Positions 24,522 through 33,348 of a stretch of 60,002 nt of DNA are shown here, piece by piece (the stretch's first letter is position 1; every line of letters starts with the position of its first letter). The stretch spans positions 1 through 60,002 of the forward strand of contig JAZNGF010000036.1 in the NCBI GenBank assembly GCA_045576295.1, in the 5' to 3' direction. The position numbers and the translations under genes were made by a program. The stretch is from CAVALG01 sp045576295 (GTDB taxonomy: Bacteria; Bacillota; Clostridia; Oscillospirales; Acutalibacteraceae). A model generated the notes under the pieces. It did no database searches, was not told where the DNA came from, and saw only the letters and a list, made by a program, of their open reading frames with translations.

Positions 24522-25517
24522 TTAAGAATATAAATTATAAAGCTCTTTAACCCGTGTGCTTACCATATCGCGCAAAACGGGTGGATTTAAAACCTCAATG
24601 CCGCTGCCGTATTGCAAAATCCAGGCAACAAGCCCTTCGCTTATAAGGGCTTCGGTTGTTAGGGTGAAATATTCTTCACTGGGGTTTTTAATGGTTATAT
24701 CTTCGCCAAAACGGTCAATAACCTGATCAAGCAGCGAGCATTTGCACCTAAGGGTTACACCTTGAACCTCGCCGCCGAACATATTAAACGATTTTTGTGA
24801 ATAATCGGCAGTGTCGAAAAAGTTTTTATAATCGCTCACTTCGCTAAAATGGCGGCTGGCATCAGGCAAAACTTCAACCGATTTCATTCGGTCGATTCTA
24901 AAGTGCGCCAAGTTATCATACTTTGAAACATTGCCAACAAGGTAGTAGTGGTCGTTAGCCCAAATAATTGCATAAGGGCTTAAGGTTATTTGTTTGGTTG
25001 CCGCGGCCACGCTCCCGCCCGAAACGCCGCGCTTTATATAACTAAAGGTTATTTTCTTTTTGTTGGTTATGGCGCGGCCCGCCTTGTCAACATTATAATA
25101 AACCTCTTCGTTGCCCGTTTTCTTGCGGTCGAGAATGAAAACGCGTTCACGAACCTCAGCCGCCTGCTTATCGCTTAAAAGTGAACCCAGCTTGCCAATA
25201 AGCTCGGCGCTTTTTTTGCGGCTAATAAACCCTGCCGCCTGAACGGCATCGGTTAAAAGGCAAATTTCGGCCTGCTCAAATTCGCGGCTTGCCATCATAT
25301 ATCCCCTTGCTGGTGAGGTTGCCTTTATAATATCAAACCCAAAGTCGATAAGATTATTGATTGTGTCATAAACCGATTTGCGTTCGGCGCTGATGCCTAA
25401 AGATTCAAGGTGCCGGGTAATTTGCGGCACCGTTACGGCGTTGTTTTCATCGGTGTTTCTTTTAATGAATTCTAATGTGTGAAGCAGTTTTAATTTGTTG
25501 TTTGCGCTGTTTGCCAT
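24522..25517 (-). CDS. WYL-domain transcriptional regulator
   Basis: A 331-residue DNA-binding regulator. Residues about 1-75 form a winged helix-turn-helix (LKLLHTLEFIKRNTDENNAVTVPQITRHL, ERKSVYDTINNL). The WYL domain lies at about 140-225 (ITFSYIKRG, LSPYAIIWANDHYYLVGN, HFRIDRMKSVEV), followed by the usual C-terminal extension. WYL proteins bind nucleic-acid-related ligands; the target is unknown. It is 12 bp upstream-to-downstream from the RNase M5-like gene, with which it may be cotranscribed. Confidence 0.9.
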   Translation of the reverse strand: MANSANNKLKLLHTLEFIKRNTDENNAVTVPQITRHLESLGISAERKSVYDTINNLIDFGFDIIKATSPARGYMMASREFEQAEICLLTDAVQAAGFISRKKSAELIGKLGSLLSDKQAAEVRERVFILDRKKTGNEEVYYNVDKAGRAITNKKKITFSYIKRGVSGGSVAAATKQITLSPYAIIWANDHYYLVGNVSKYDNLAHFRIDRMKSVEVLPDASRHFSEVSDYKNFFDTADYSQKSFNMFGGEVQGVTLRCKCSLLDQVIDRFGEDITIKNPSEEYFTLTTEALISEGLVAWILQYGSGIEVLNPPVLRDMVSTRVKELYNLYS

Positions 25518-25529
25518 TTGAACTCACCT

Positions 25530-26120
25530 CTAATTTTGGGCCAAAAGCTCTGCCGCTAATTTTAAAAATTCCTCGCGCTCGTAAAGCGCGTTTATCGCCG
25601 TTAACATCGACGGGGCCGACATACTCTGGGGAAGTAATAAAAACTTTAAAAGCCTTTCCCTTGCCGCTTTACTGTTCTCGCGCCCCGAAAAGCCAAGTTC
25701 GAATAAATCGGCATTTGTTACCTTTTCGCGCTCTGCACCGCCGCCGAACTGCACGCCCGCCCTTAAAAAGCACTGCTCTAAAACGGCACTGTCAATTCCC
25801 TCAACGCCAAGAACGCCCTCTTTTCCGGGTGATTGCTTTCTTCGCTCTTTGCCCTTAATGGTTGGGGCATACACGTTTATAATATGCTTTTCATCAACAA
25901 ATGATTTTATATGGTTTCTAATCATTGTGCCTGCCGAATCGCTATCGGTTAAAATTATAATCCCCGATTCTTCTGCTAAGCGTTTAATAAGGGCGCGAAG
26001 TTCAGCGTTTTTAAATATCCCAAAACCGTTAGTTGCAATTATTGGGGCGTCAACCACCGATTGCAGGCGAATTTTATCATACTTGCCCTCAACAATAACG
26101 GCGCTGTTTAATTTTATCAT
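25530..26120 (-). CDS. Toprim/DUF4093 protein, RNase M5-like
   Basis: A 196-residue protein with an N-terminal Toprim domain: the glutamate in VIVEGKYDK (about 9-17) and the DxD in IILTDSDSAGTMIRNH (about 54-69). Residues about 125-190 match the DUF4093 tail found in clostridial RNase M5 relatives. RNase M5 matures 5S rRNA. Normal RNase M5 neighbours (ksgA) are not here; holA ends 12 bp upstream. The 5S-processing role is assumed from the family. Confidence 0.82.
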   Translation of the reverse strand: MIKLNSAVIVEGKYDKIRLQSVVDAPIIATNGFGIFKNAELRALIKRLAEESGIIILTDSDSAGTMIRNHIKSFVDEKHIINVYAPTIKGKERRKQSPGKEGVLGVEGIDSAVLEQCFLRAGVQFGGGAEREKVTNADLFELGFSGRENSKAARERLLKFLLLPQSMSAPSMLTAINALYEREEFLKLAAELLAQN

Positions 26121-26132
26121 ACCGCGCCCCCT

Positions 26133-27170
26133 TTAAGCCTTTGATGCAATAATAAGGTTTGTTATCAGAGCCTGAAGTTCTATTTTCGGGTCGGCAGGGG
26201 TTGATTTTAGCCTTTTATCGCTTGCAAGTATTAACTCAAGCGAGCGTTTTAGCGCCGCATCGCTGAATTTTTTGGCATCGCGCAGGGCGTTGGTTATTCT
26301 AAATGCAAGGTTTGCAGGGTAGCCGAATGTTTTTGCAATTTCGGCGGGCGAAAGCCCCGCCGCAGCCCCAAGCTTTGCGCGGGTCATATCGGTGTAAACA
26401 CCTGCCAAGGTGTAAATCATTGCAATGGGTTCAACCCTCATAAAGGTAAGCTCATCAAGCAGTTTTTGTGCGCCGCTTGCATCTCGCGAGATAATAAATT
26501 TTGAAAGATTATAAATGCTTGCATCAATCGAACGCGATGCAATGTTATCGATCATTTCGTTGGTAACCGCGCCGCCGCGCGCATAAGCGCAAAGCTTTTC
26601 AAGCTCGCCAACCAGTGTTTGCAGGTCGGTTCCCGAGGTTTCAATTAAATGCCGCGCGGCGCTTGGGTGCATCTGCACCCCGCGTTTCGAAGCGCCTGCA
26701 ACCAGTGCTTTCATAAGTTCAGCTTCGCCCCTTGGCGAAATGTTAACAACCGCGCCGCCTGCAGTTTCAACCGCTTTTATAAGTTTTTTCGCCCTGGCCG
26801 AGGGCTTTTTTTGGTTGATTTCAACCGTTTCATAATAAAGAACCAATCGGCAGCTGCCGTCTAACCGGCTTATAATGCCAAGAAGTTCTGAAAAATCGTT
26901 TTCGGAAATTTTATCGTGGTTGTAGTCGCCCACAGTAACGCACCGCATATCTGAAAAGAAGGGTAATGTTTCGGCGGCATCGTAAATTTTTTGAATGGGA
27001 ATGTTGCCCGAAAGTTCGGTAATATTAAAATCGGGGTTGGCAGTTACTGTTGCGGCAATAATTTTTTTAACATACTGCCTTATCATATAATGCTCATCGC
27101 CAAATAAAAGAACAGCATATGGCAGGGCGCCGTTTTTAAGCTGATTTTTTAATTCGTTTTCGGTTTGCAT
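26133..27170 (-). CDS. holA: DNA polymerase III subunit delta
   Basis: Clamp-loader subunit that opens the sliding clamp. 345 residues from ATG 27170 (MQTENELKNQLKNGALPYAVLLFGDEHYMI), chosen because GGAGGG precedes it at good distance; a further in-frame GTG at 27200 has none. The N-terminal AAA-like domain includes LFGDEHYMIRQYVKKI. Further on are ETSGTDLQTLVGELEKL (about 179-195) and a C-terminal helical domain (LELILASDKRLKS). Length and motif order fit HolA of Firmicutes. Confidence 0.92.
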   Translation of the reverse strand: MQTENELKNQLKNGALPYAVLLFGDEHYMIRQYVKKIIAATVTANPDFNITELSGNIPIQKIYDAAETLPFFSDMRCVTVGDYNHDKISENDFSELLGIISRLDGSCRLVLYYETVEINQKKPSARAKKLIKAVETAGGAVVNISPRGEAELMKALVAGASKRGVQMHPSAARHLIETSGTDLQTLVGELEKLCAYARGGAVTNEMIDNIASRSIDASIYNLSKFIISRDASGAQKLLDELTFMRVEPIAMIYTLAGVYTDMTRAKLGAAAGLSPAEIAKTFGYPANLAFRITNALRDAKKFSDAALKRSLELILASDKRLKSTPADPKIELQALITNLIIASKA

Positions 27171-27234
27171 AGGTTTTCCCTCCAAACATGGGGCGCGCAC
27201 ATTTTAGTGTGGTAAAATGATTTTCGCCAAAATG

Positions 27235-27263
27235 TTGACAATATCGCCACGATGATATATAAT
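27235..27263 (+). promoter_or_regulatory. Strong sigma-A promoter of the small membrane protein
   Basis: TTGACA (27235-27240) and TATAAT (27258-27263) with a 17-bp spacer, a full consensus match, about 40 bp before the start codon. Confidence 0.9.
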
Positions 27264-27302
27264 AACTGTGTAAACTATACACTTTAAGAAAGGGTGTTTT
27301 AT

Positions 27303-27467
27303 ATGAATTTATCAAAAGTATTAAAGATTTTCGCCTTCATCATCGGTATTGTTGCTGTTGCTGCAACCGTTGCTGCCGTTGTTAACCACTTTTTAGCTAA
27401 AAAAGATGAAGATTTCTGCAGCTACATCGAATGCGAAGACGGTGAAGTTCAACCTGAACTTGCGTAA
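27303..27467 (+). CDS. Small membrane protein, 54 residues
   Basis: ATG 27303 to TAA 27467, preceded by AAAGGGTG. The product begins MNLSKVLKIFAFIIGIVAVA, continues as one hydrophobic helix to about residue 28, then has KK and an acidic tail (DEDFCSYIECEDGEVQPE) with two cysteines. The helix would place the acidic tail outside or inside depending on charge balance; lysines on both sides make this unclear. A consensus promoter and an intrinsic terminator frame it as its own transcription unit, which supports a real, well expressed gene. I do not recognise a family. Confidence 0.78.
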   Translation: MNLSKVLKIFAFIIGIVAVAATVAAVVNHFLAKKDEDFCSYIECEDGEVQPELA

Positions 27468-27473
27468 GTCGTT

Positions 27474-27518
27474 GCAAATTTAAGTTAACGCATTAATAAC
27501 GCAAATTTAAGTTAACGC
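27474..27518 (+). repeat. 18-bp direct repeat after the small gene
   Basis: GCAAATTTAAGTTAACGC occurs at 27474-27491 and again at 27501-27518, offset by 27 bp, between the stop codon and the terminator. Confidence 0.85.
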
Positions 27519-27548
27519 GCGCCCCCGAATTTCGGGGGCGCGTTTTTT
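27516..27548 (+). terminator. Terminator of the small membrane protein gene
   Basis: CGCGCCCCCGAA pairs with TTCGGGGGCGCG and is followed by TTTTTT. The convergent pgsA gene ends three bases further on. Confidence 0.92.
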
Positions 27549-27550
27549 GT

Positions 27551-28132
27551 TTATTTTGAAGAGTCAATATATTTCCAACTGGCTTTTAGGTAAATAAAGC
27601 CCGAAATAACGCAAAGCACAGCCGACACCCAAAGCAGAACGCTTATGGCAATGTTAAGCACAGGGGTAAGCCAAACGATGTTAACGCCAAAGTCGCCCAT
27701 AACGGCGTATGATGCAAGGGCGAAAATAATGCCTGCCATTTGGGTAACGGTTTTGGCCTTGCCCCAAATGTTAGCGGCAATAACCTCGCCGCCGCTTGTT
27801 ACAACAACAAGCCTTAGTGATGAAACTAAAAATTCGCGGAATAGAACAATAAACGCAATCCAGGTTACCTGCCAGCCGATGCCTTGAACCATAAAGCCAA
27901 GAAAAGCCGCGGTTGTTAGCATTTTATCGGCAAGAGGGTCAACAAATTTGCCGAAATCGGTAACAAGGTTGTCGCGGCGGGCAATATACCCGTCGAGCAA
28001 ATCGGTTAACGATGCCGCTATGAAAAGCACCAGCGCCACCGTGTAATGGAACTTAAATTCAAACATTAATGCCGCCATAAAAATGGGTGTTGCAATAACC
28101 CTTGCGAGTGTTAATTTGTTAGGTAAATTCAT
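27551..28132 (-). CDS. pgsA: CDP-diacylglycerol-glycerol-3-phosphate phosphatidyltransferase
   Basis: Membrane enzyme that makes phosphatidylglycerophosphate. The 193 residues start MNLPNKLTLARVIATPIFM and carry the CDP-alcohol phosphotransferase signature spread over SLTDLLDGYIARRDNLVTDFGKFVDPLADK (about 40-70), with its four aspartates. There are several hydrophobic helices. It starts 3 bp after the rimO stop, in a run rimO-pgsA also seen in other Firmicutes. Confidence 0.95.
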   Translation of the reverse strand: MNLPNKLTLARVIATPIFMAALMFEFKFHYTVALVLFIAASLTDLLDGYIARRDNLVTDFGKFVDPLADKMLTTAAFLGFMVQGIGWQVTWIAFIVLFREFLVSSLRLVVVTSGGEVIAANIWGKAKTVTQMAGIIFALASYAVMGDFGVNIVWLTPVLNIAISVLLWVSAVLCVISGFIYLKASWKYIDSSK

Positions 28133-28135
28133 AAT

Positions 28136-29467
28136 TTATTCCCTTTCTCCAAGCAGGTCGTATTCTAAAATGTCGTTTATTCTAACCGCTACCATATCGC
28201 CAATGTTAGTGGGCTCGGCCGATATGAAGAAAACCTTTCCGTCGATATCGGGCGCGTCGGCAGCGCTTCTTCCGTAAAAGCATTTTATGTAATCGTCGTA
28301 TCCTTCAACCAAAACGGTTTGAAGCGAACCAATTTTTGCGGTGTTTTTATCTATAACCGTTTTAAGCTGGTCGTTCATAATAATGTCGGCTCGGTCGGCC
28401 CTAAGCTGCGGGTCGATTTGGTCGGCCAATGTTGCGGCAACCGTTCCCTCTTCTTCCGAATAGGCAAAACAGCCCAAACGGTCGAACTGCGCTTTTGCCA
28501 CAAACTCGCAAAGTTCTTCGAACTGTTCCTCAGTTTCGCCCGGAAAACCTGTTATAAGGGTTGTTCTAAGGGTTACATCGGGCAAATAGGCCCTTATTTT
28601 TTCTAAAAGCTCGGTTAATGTTTCGCGGTTTCCTTTGCGGTTCATCCGCTTTAAAATTTCGCCCGAGCAGTGCTGAATGGGAATGTCGAGGTAGTGCACC
28701 GCTTTTGGCTCGTTTTTAATGGTTTCAAGCAGCTTATCGGTTATTCTTTCGGGGTAGGTGTAAAGCGTCCTGACCCAGCTTACACCTTCAACCGCCGCTG
28801 TGTTTTTAATAAGTTCGGGCAGCTTTGATTCGCCGTAAATATCTTCGCCGTAACGTGTTGTGTCTTGCGCTACAAGAACAATTTCTTTAACACCGCCTTT
28901 TGCCAAGCCCTCAATTTCGGCAATAATGCTTTCCATAGGGCGGCTTCTAAAGCGGCCGCGAATTTTTGGAATAGCGCAATACGAGCAGCAGTTATCGCAC
29001 CCTTCGGCAACCTTAACGAAGGCTGTGTAAAACGGGGTTGAAAGCACTCGCGGCGCCGAAATATCAAGCCTATCTTTCGAATCGGTGAATAGCCCGCCGT
29101 TTCCGTTAAGTGTGTTCTTGATAATATCGGCAATCTCGCCGTTTTTGCCAATGCCCACGGCGGCATCAACCTCTGGGATGTCTTTAACAATATCTTCGCC
29201 GTAACGCTCGGCAAGGCAGCCCGTAACAATAAGCGCCTTAAGATTTTCATTTTTAAATTCGGCAATTTCAAGAATTGTTTCAATCGCCTCGCGTTTTGCG
29301 TCTTCAATAAAGCCGCAGGTGTTTATAATAACAACATCTGCCGCGGCCTCACTGCCCACTATCTCAAAGCCCTCGGCTTTAAGTGAATAAAGCATCATTT
29401 CGGCATCGATTTGGTTTTTTGGGCACCCAAGCGACACCATTCCAACCTTTATATTATTTTCATTCAT
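28136..29467 (-). CDS. rimO: Ribosomal protein S12 methylthiotransferase
   Basis: Radical-SAM enzyme that methylthiolates Asp of ribosomal protein S12. The 443 residues show the N-terminal MTTase cysteines (VSLGCPKNQ, NTCGFI, TGCLAER), the radical-SAM CxxxCxxC within EGCDNCCSYCAIPKIRG (about 155-171) and a C-terminal TRAM domain (LQTVLVEGYDDY). The SLGCPKNQ variant separates RimO from MiaB (LGCQMN). Its start overlaps recX by 8 bp. Confidence 0.95.
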   Translation of the reverse strand: MNENNIKVGMVSLGCPKNQIDAEMMLYSLKAEGFEIVGSEAAADVVIINTCGFIEDAKREAIETILEIAEFKNENLKALIVTGCLAERYGEDIVKDIPEVDAAVGIGKNGEIADIIKNTLNGNGGLFTDSKDRLDISAPRVLSTPFYTAFVKVAEGCDNCCSYCAIPKIRGRFRSRPMESIIAEIEGLAKGGVKEIVLVAQDTTRYGEDIYGESKLPELIKNTAAVEGVSWVRTLYTYPERITDKLLETIKNEPKAVHYLDIPIQHCSGEILKRMNRKGNRETLTELLEKIRAYLPDVTLRTTLITGFPGETEEQFEELCEFVAKAQFDRLGCFAYSEEEGTVAATLADQIDPQLRADRADIIMNDQLKTVIDKNTAKIGSLQTVLVEGYDDYIKCFYGRSAADAPDIDGKVFFISAEPTNIGDMVAVRINDILEYDLLGERE

Positions 29468-30131
29468 CGTATAGTTCCAGTTCCTTCGCCTCGTTAAATT
29501 GCTTTATTGCCGCGCGAATATCCGAAAAGCTAAACCCTCGGCGCGATAGCGCAGCAATGGTGTTTCTAAGGGCTTTTTCATCGCCCATTTTGCCCTGATA
29601 TTTTTTCTCAATAAGAATTTTAATGTTCTCAACCGCGTCGTATTCAACCTCGGCCGTTGCCGCCTTTGCAATATCGCGCGGGATTCCCTTTTGCTGCAGC
29701 TTTACCGCCGCCATACCGTGCGCCACCTGCTTGCCGTTTATGTAGCGTTCGGCCAGGCGCGAAGCATAGCGTTCATCGTTAATAAGCCCTAATTCTTCGC
29801 ACTTTTTAGCGGCATATTCGGCAGCATATTGGGGGAACGAACGGCGCAGTTTGGTTATAAGCGCCTTTTTCGATATATCTTGCCGTTCAAGGTGCCAAAA
29901 GGCGCGCTCTTTGGCGCGATGGCAGAATGATTTTTTTATAAGCTCAGCAATTTCCTCAAAGCTATATTCATTCCCAACGCGAACACCTTCGCTCTCGCAA
30001 AGGCTGCTGTCAAGCGCAAGCCAGCCTGCGGCGTCTTGTTCGCCGCCAAGCTCGGCAATATCAATTTCCGTATCGAACTGAACGCCGTAAAGCTTTTTGC
30101 GGCGCAGTTTAAGTTCGGTTATTTTCATCAA
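29460..30131 (-). CDS. recX: RecX family regulator of RecA
   Basis: A 223-residue helical protein in direct overlap with recA (4 bp). The RecX pattern of tandem three-helix repeats is visible as RQDISKKALITKLRR, ELGLINDERYASRLAERYINGKQ and KGIPRDIAKAATAE. RecX modulates RecA filaments. The first 60 residues form a strand-rich N-terminal extension typical of Firmicute members. Confidence 0.9.
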   Translation of the reverse strand: MMKITELKLRRKKLYGVQFDTEIDIAELGGEQDAAGWLALDSSLCESEGVRVGNEYSFEEIAELIKKSFCHRAKERAFWHLERQDISKKALITKLRRSFPQYAAEYAAKKCEELGLINDERYASRLAERYINGKQVAHGMAAVKLQQKGIPRDIAKAATAEVEYDAVENIKILIEKKYQGKMGDEKALRNTIAALSRRGFSFSDIRAAIKQFNEAKELELYDE

Positions 30132-31264
30132 TCGTCGGCCAGAACGTCAATATTTATTTTCGATTTACGGCGCGGTGCCGGTTGTTCTTCGGCTGCGGGT
30201 GCGGCGGGCTGAACTTCGGGTTCAGCGGGTGCGGCGGGCGCCCTTGTTTGCGAGCGCTTAGCAAGAAGTGCGGCGTTCGCCTCTTTCATCTTAACCTCAA
30301 TCGCGGCTTCAATCTCGGCCAAAATATCAGGGTTATCCCTTAAAAATGCCATTGTTTTATCGCGGCCTTGGCCAATGCGAATTTCATTATATGAGAACCA
30401 AGCGCCCGACTTTTTAATTACATCGAGCTTAACACCCAAGTCAACAACCTCGCCGAGTCGCGAAATTCCCTGGCCGTATAAAATGTCGAACTCGGCCTCG
30501 CGGAAGGGGGGAGCAACCTTGTTTTTAACAACCTTTGCTCTGGTTCGTGAACCGTAAACCTCGCCGCCGTTTTTAAGGGTTTCGATTTTTCTTATATCAA
30601 TTCTAACCGATGCATAGAACTTAAGCGCGCGGCCGCCTGTTGTGGTTTCGGTTGGGCCATAGAAAACGCCAACCTTATCGCGAAGCTGGTTAATAAAGAT
30701 TGCAACGCAGTTGCTTTTTGCAAGCGCGCCTGTGAGCTTACGCAGTGCTTGCGACATAAGGCGGGCGTGAAGTCCAACGTGGCTGTCGCCCATTTCGCCC
30801 TCGATTTCGCTTTTAGGAACAAGCGCCGCAACCGAGTCGACAATTACAACCTCAATAGCCCCCGAGCGAATAAGTGCTTCGGCAATTTCAAGCGCCTGCT
30901 CGCCTGTGTCGGGCTGGGATACTAAAAGTGAATCAATGTCAACACCAAGCGCCGCCGCATAAACAGGGTCGAGCGCGTGCTCAACGTCGATAAATGCAAC
31001 CTCGCCGCCGCGTTTTTGCGATTCAGCCGCAATGTGAAGCGCGATGGTTGTTTTACCCGAAGATTCAGGGCCATATATTTCAACAACCCTGCCCTTGGGC
31101 ACGCCGCCGATTCCAAGCGCCATATCAAGCGAGATAGAACCGGTTGGGATGTGCTCAACATTCATATTTGTGTTTTCGCCAAGGCGCATTACAGTTCCCT
31201 TACCAAACTGCTTTTCAATATGGTCAATCGCAGTTTGCAGGGCTTTTTTCTTATCGTCAGACAT
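30128..31264 (-). CDS. recA: Recombinase A
   Basis: Strand-exchange ATPase of homologous recombination and SOS induction. 378 residues from ATG 31264 (MSDDKKKALQTAID), chosen because GGAG of the upstream ATGGAGAAA lies at SD distance. Walker A is GPESSGKTT (about 63-71), followed by VDSVAALVPKSEIEG, loop GGRALKFYASVRIDIR, and an Ala/Pro/Glu-rich acidic tail. It precedes recX in the same operon. I see no LexA box in the 120 bp upstream. Confidence 0.98.
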   Translation of the reverse strand: MSDDKKKALQTAIDHIEKQFGKGTVMRLGENTNMNVEHIPTGSISLDMALGIGGVPKGRVVEIYGPESSGKTTIALHIAAESQKRGGEVAFIDVEHALDPVYAAALGVDIDSLLVSQPDTGEQALEIAEALIRSGAIEVVIVDSVAALVPKSEIEGEMGDSHVGLHARLMSQALRKLTGALAKSNCVAIFINQLRDKVGVFYGPTETTTGGRALKFYASVRIDIRKIETLKNGGEVYGSRTRAKVVKNKVAPPFREAEFDILYGQGISRLGEVVDLGVKLDVIKKSGAWFSYNEIRIGQGRDKTMAFLRDNPDILAEIEAAIEVKMKEANAALLAKRSQTRAPAAPAEPEVQPAAPAAEEQPAPRRKSKINIDVLADD

Positions 31265-31396
31265 AATTTTCTCCATTCTGCCGCAAAAAGTGCGCGGCGC
31301 GTAAATTTTATATCAGCGGCAAGCATCAAAACGTAAAGCCGCATTAATACAACTTTATTGTATCGGGGTGCGAGCCCTAAAATTAGGACACTTAGG

Positions 31397-32200
31397 TCAA
31401 GGCAACGTTCCGCAAACAACGCGGTCGTTACCCGAATAGTCTTTTTTGCAATAAACATTTTGAAGCCCACATGACGTGAATATCTCGGTAACCTCGGCGC
31501 CTTCATCAAACCCGATTTCGGCCATAATAACGCCGCCGCGTTTTAAAAGGGCGGTGGCGCGGCGCGCCAATGCGCGGTAAAATATCAGCCCATCTTCGCC
31601 GCCGTCGAGCGCAAGTTTCGGCTCGTGAGCAAGCTCGGGTTCAAGCGCCAAAATATCGGCGCTTTTAATATAGGGCGGGTTTGTAACAATTAAATCATAC
31701 TGCCCTTCGTGCTTTAGTGCATCGCCCAAAATGGCATTAACCGAAACACCGTTGCGTGAAATGTTTTTTTCAAGGTAATGAAAAGCCTCGTTCGACAGTT
31801 CAACAGCTGTAACGCCAGCACCCGGGCAATTATGCGCTATTGCCACTGCCAGCGCGCCGCTGCCCGAGCAAAGGTCGGCCACCGAGGCATCGCTTTTTTT
31901 CAGCGTGCAGATGTGCTCAATCGCTAAATCGGCTAAAATTTCGGTGTCGGCCCGCGGGATAAGCACGCCCGGCCCCACAAAAAACGGCAGCCCATAAAAT
32001 TCCCACTCGCCGATTATGTATTGCAGCGGTTCGCGTTTTTCGCGGCGGCAAACAGCATCTTCCAGCGCGGTAAGGCCTGCATCTGCGTCATCGTAAAACT
32101 CTTTAACAAGCTGCCTTGCTTCAAACCCTGCCGATTCAATGCCTGCGGCTTCAAGGCGGCGGCGAATTTCAAGGGTTAGTTTCAAAACATCTTTAATCAT
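31397..32200 (-). CDS. prmC: Peptide chain release factor glutamine methyltransferase
   Basis: Methylates the GGQ glutamine of release factors. 267 residues with the helical N-terminal domain (LEAAGIESAGFEARQLV), the substrate-loop stretch REPLQYIIGEWEFYGL (about 56-71), SAM motif VADLCSGSGALAVAIA (about 107-122) and the catalytic NPPY (about 173-176). It overlaps the DUF1385 gene by 4 bp, an order common in Firmicutes, where prfA is often the neighbour; prfA is not here. Confidence 0.95.
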   Translation of the reverse strand: MIKDVLKLTLEIRRRLEAAGIESAGFEARQLVKEFYDDADAGLTALEDAVCRREKREPLQYIIGEWEFYGLPFFVGPGVLIPRADTEILADLAIEHICTLKKSDASVADLCSGSGALAVAIAHNCPGAGVTAVELSNEAFHYLEKNISRNGVSVNAILGDALKHEGQYDLIVTNPPYIKSADILALEPELAHEPKLALDGGEDGLIFYRALARRATALLKRGGVIMAEIGFDEGAEVTEIFTSCGLQNVYCKKDYSGNDRVVCGTLP

Positions 32201-33348
32201 TTAACGTTTTCACCGTTTTCGGGAATAACCGCTTCAATAGAAGCAATGGCAACCTCAAGCATCTTGTCGTCGGGTTCTTTGGTTGTTAAAAGCTGTATCC
32301 ATTTGCCTGGGGCCGAAACAATTCTTGTGAACAGGTTATCGCGGCGGCCGCAGAACTTAAGCACTTCGTAACCAACGCCGCAAAATAGGGGAATCATTAA
32401 AATTTTAATAGCAACCCACAGCGCGGTGATTTTTGTAACCGCGGGGAATAAAACAACAATAAGTGTTGAAATGATGATGCTAACTGCAATCATTAAGAAC
32501 ATAAAAGATGTTCCGCACCTTGGGTGAAGGCGTTTTTGAATGCGGCAGTTTTCAACCGTTAGCGGCAGGCCTGCTTCATAACAGAAAATTGTTTTATGCT
32601 CGGCGCCGTGATATTGGAACACGCGCTTAATATCGCTTTGAAGCGAAACCAGCGCAACATAAGCAATAAACACAGCCATCTTCATAAGGCCTTCAATAAG
32701 CGCCCTGTATAAATCAAGGCTTCCGCCCTCGATTCCGTTCCAAATGTTTGAAAGTGTAACAGCAACGCCCGGTGTTGCGGCGGCGTTCATAAGGTTAAAA
32801 ATAAGTGATGGAACCAGCATAAACAAAGCAAACGCCAGCACAACCCCAAGAACCGATGCCACTGCAAAAATTGCGTTAAACAAAGCGCCAAGGCCACCGT
32901 TTTGTTCCTTTTTATCTGCCTTTTCTGCCGCCGGTTTTTCGGGCTGTTTCGATTCTTCGGCTTCATCCACGGCAGGTGCTTCAGCAGTTTCTGCTGCCAG
33001 TTCCTCTGCGGTTTCTGTTGCGACTTCTTCGGTGGCTTTTACTGCAGTTTCTTCTGCGGGTTTTTCTGCCTGCTTTGGTTCTTTTTCTTCATCAGGCAGT
33101 GATTTTTCGGCCGCAATCATAAGCGCCTTATAACCCGAAAGCAGCGAACACACAAATGCAGTAATGCCCCTGATTACCGGCCAACCTAAAATCTTATATT
33201 TCTTTTGGGGGGATAATTCTTTATGGTCAACAACGTCAATCCCGCCGTTTGGAAGGCGAACAGCAATAACCGTTTTTTTTGGCCCCTTCATCATAATGCC
33301 TTCAATCAGCGCTTGCCCACCAATGCTGGTAAACTTTTTATTGCTCAT
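32197..33348 (-). CDS. DUF1385 membrane protein with an acidic insert
   Basis: 383 residues from ATG 33348 (MSNKKFTSIGGQALIEGIMMKGP), chosen for its AAAGGG site at 9 bp. GGQALIEGIMM and, later, QYHGAEHKTIFCYE with HPRCGTSFMFLM are the DUF1385 hallmarks, a family next to prmC in many Firmicutes and of unknown function. There are about five membrane helices. Between the conserved N-terminal part and the first helices lies a Glu/Ala/Lys-rich insert of about 75 residues (roughly 78-152) not part of the usual domain. Confidence 0.9.
   Translation of the reverse strand: MSNKKFTSIGGQALIEGIMMKGPKKTVIAVRLPNGGIDVVDHKELSPQKKYKILGWPVIRGITAFVCSLLSGYKALMIAAEKSLPDEEKEPKQAEKPAEETAVKATEEVATETAEELAAETAEAPAVDEAEESKQPEKPAAEKADKKEQNGGLGALFNAIFAVASVLGVVLAFALFMLVPSLIFNLMNAAATPGVAVTLSNIWNGIEGGSLDLYRALIEGLMKMAVFIAYVALVSLQSDIKRVFQYHGAEHKTIFCYEAGLPLTVENCRIQKRLHPRCGTSFMFLMIAVSIIISTLIVVLFPAVTKITALWVAIKILMIPLFCGVGYEVLKFCGRRDNLFTRIVSAPGKWIQLLTTKEPDDKMLEVAIASIEAVIPENGENVK

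Noticed and set aside
31265..31396. A LexA box upstream of recA.
   Set aside because: No GAAC-N4-GTTC or close variant was found on either strand of the spacer.
32744..33133. A 129-codon plus-strand ORF rich in Ser and Ala opposite the DUF1385 gene.
   Set aside because: It is the complement of the GC-skewed Glu/Ala insert in DUF1385 and has no ribosome site.
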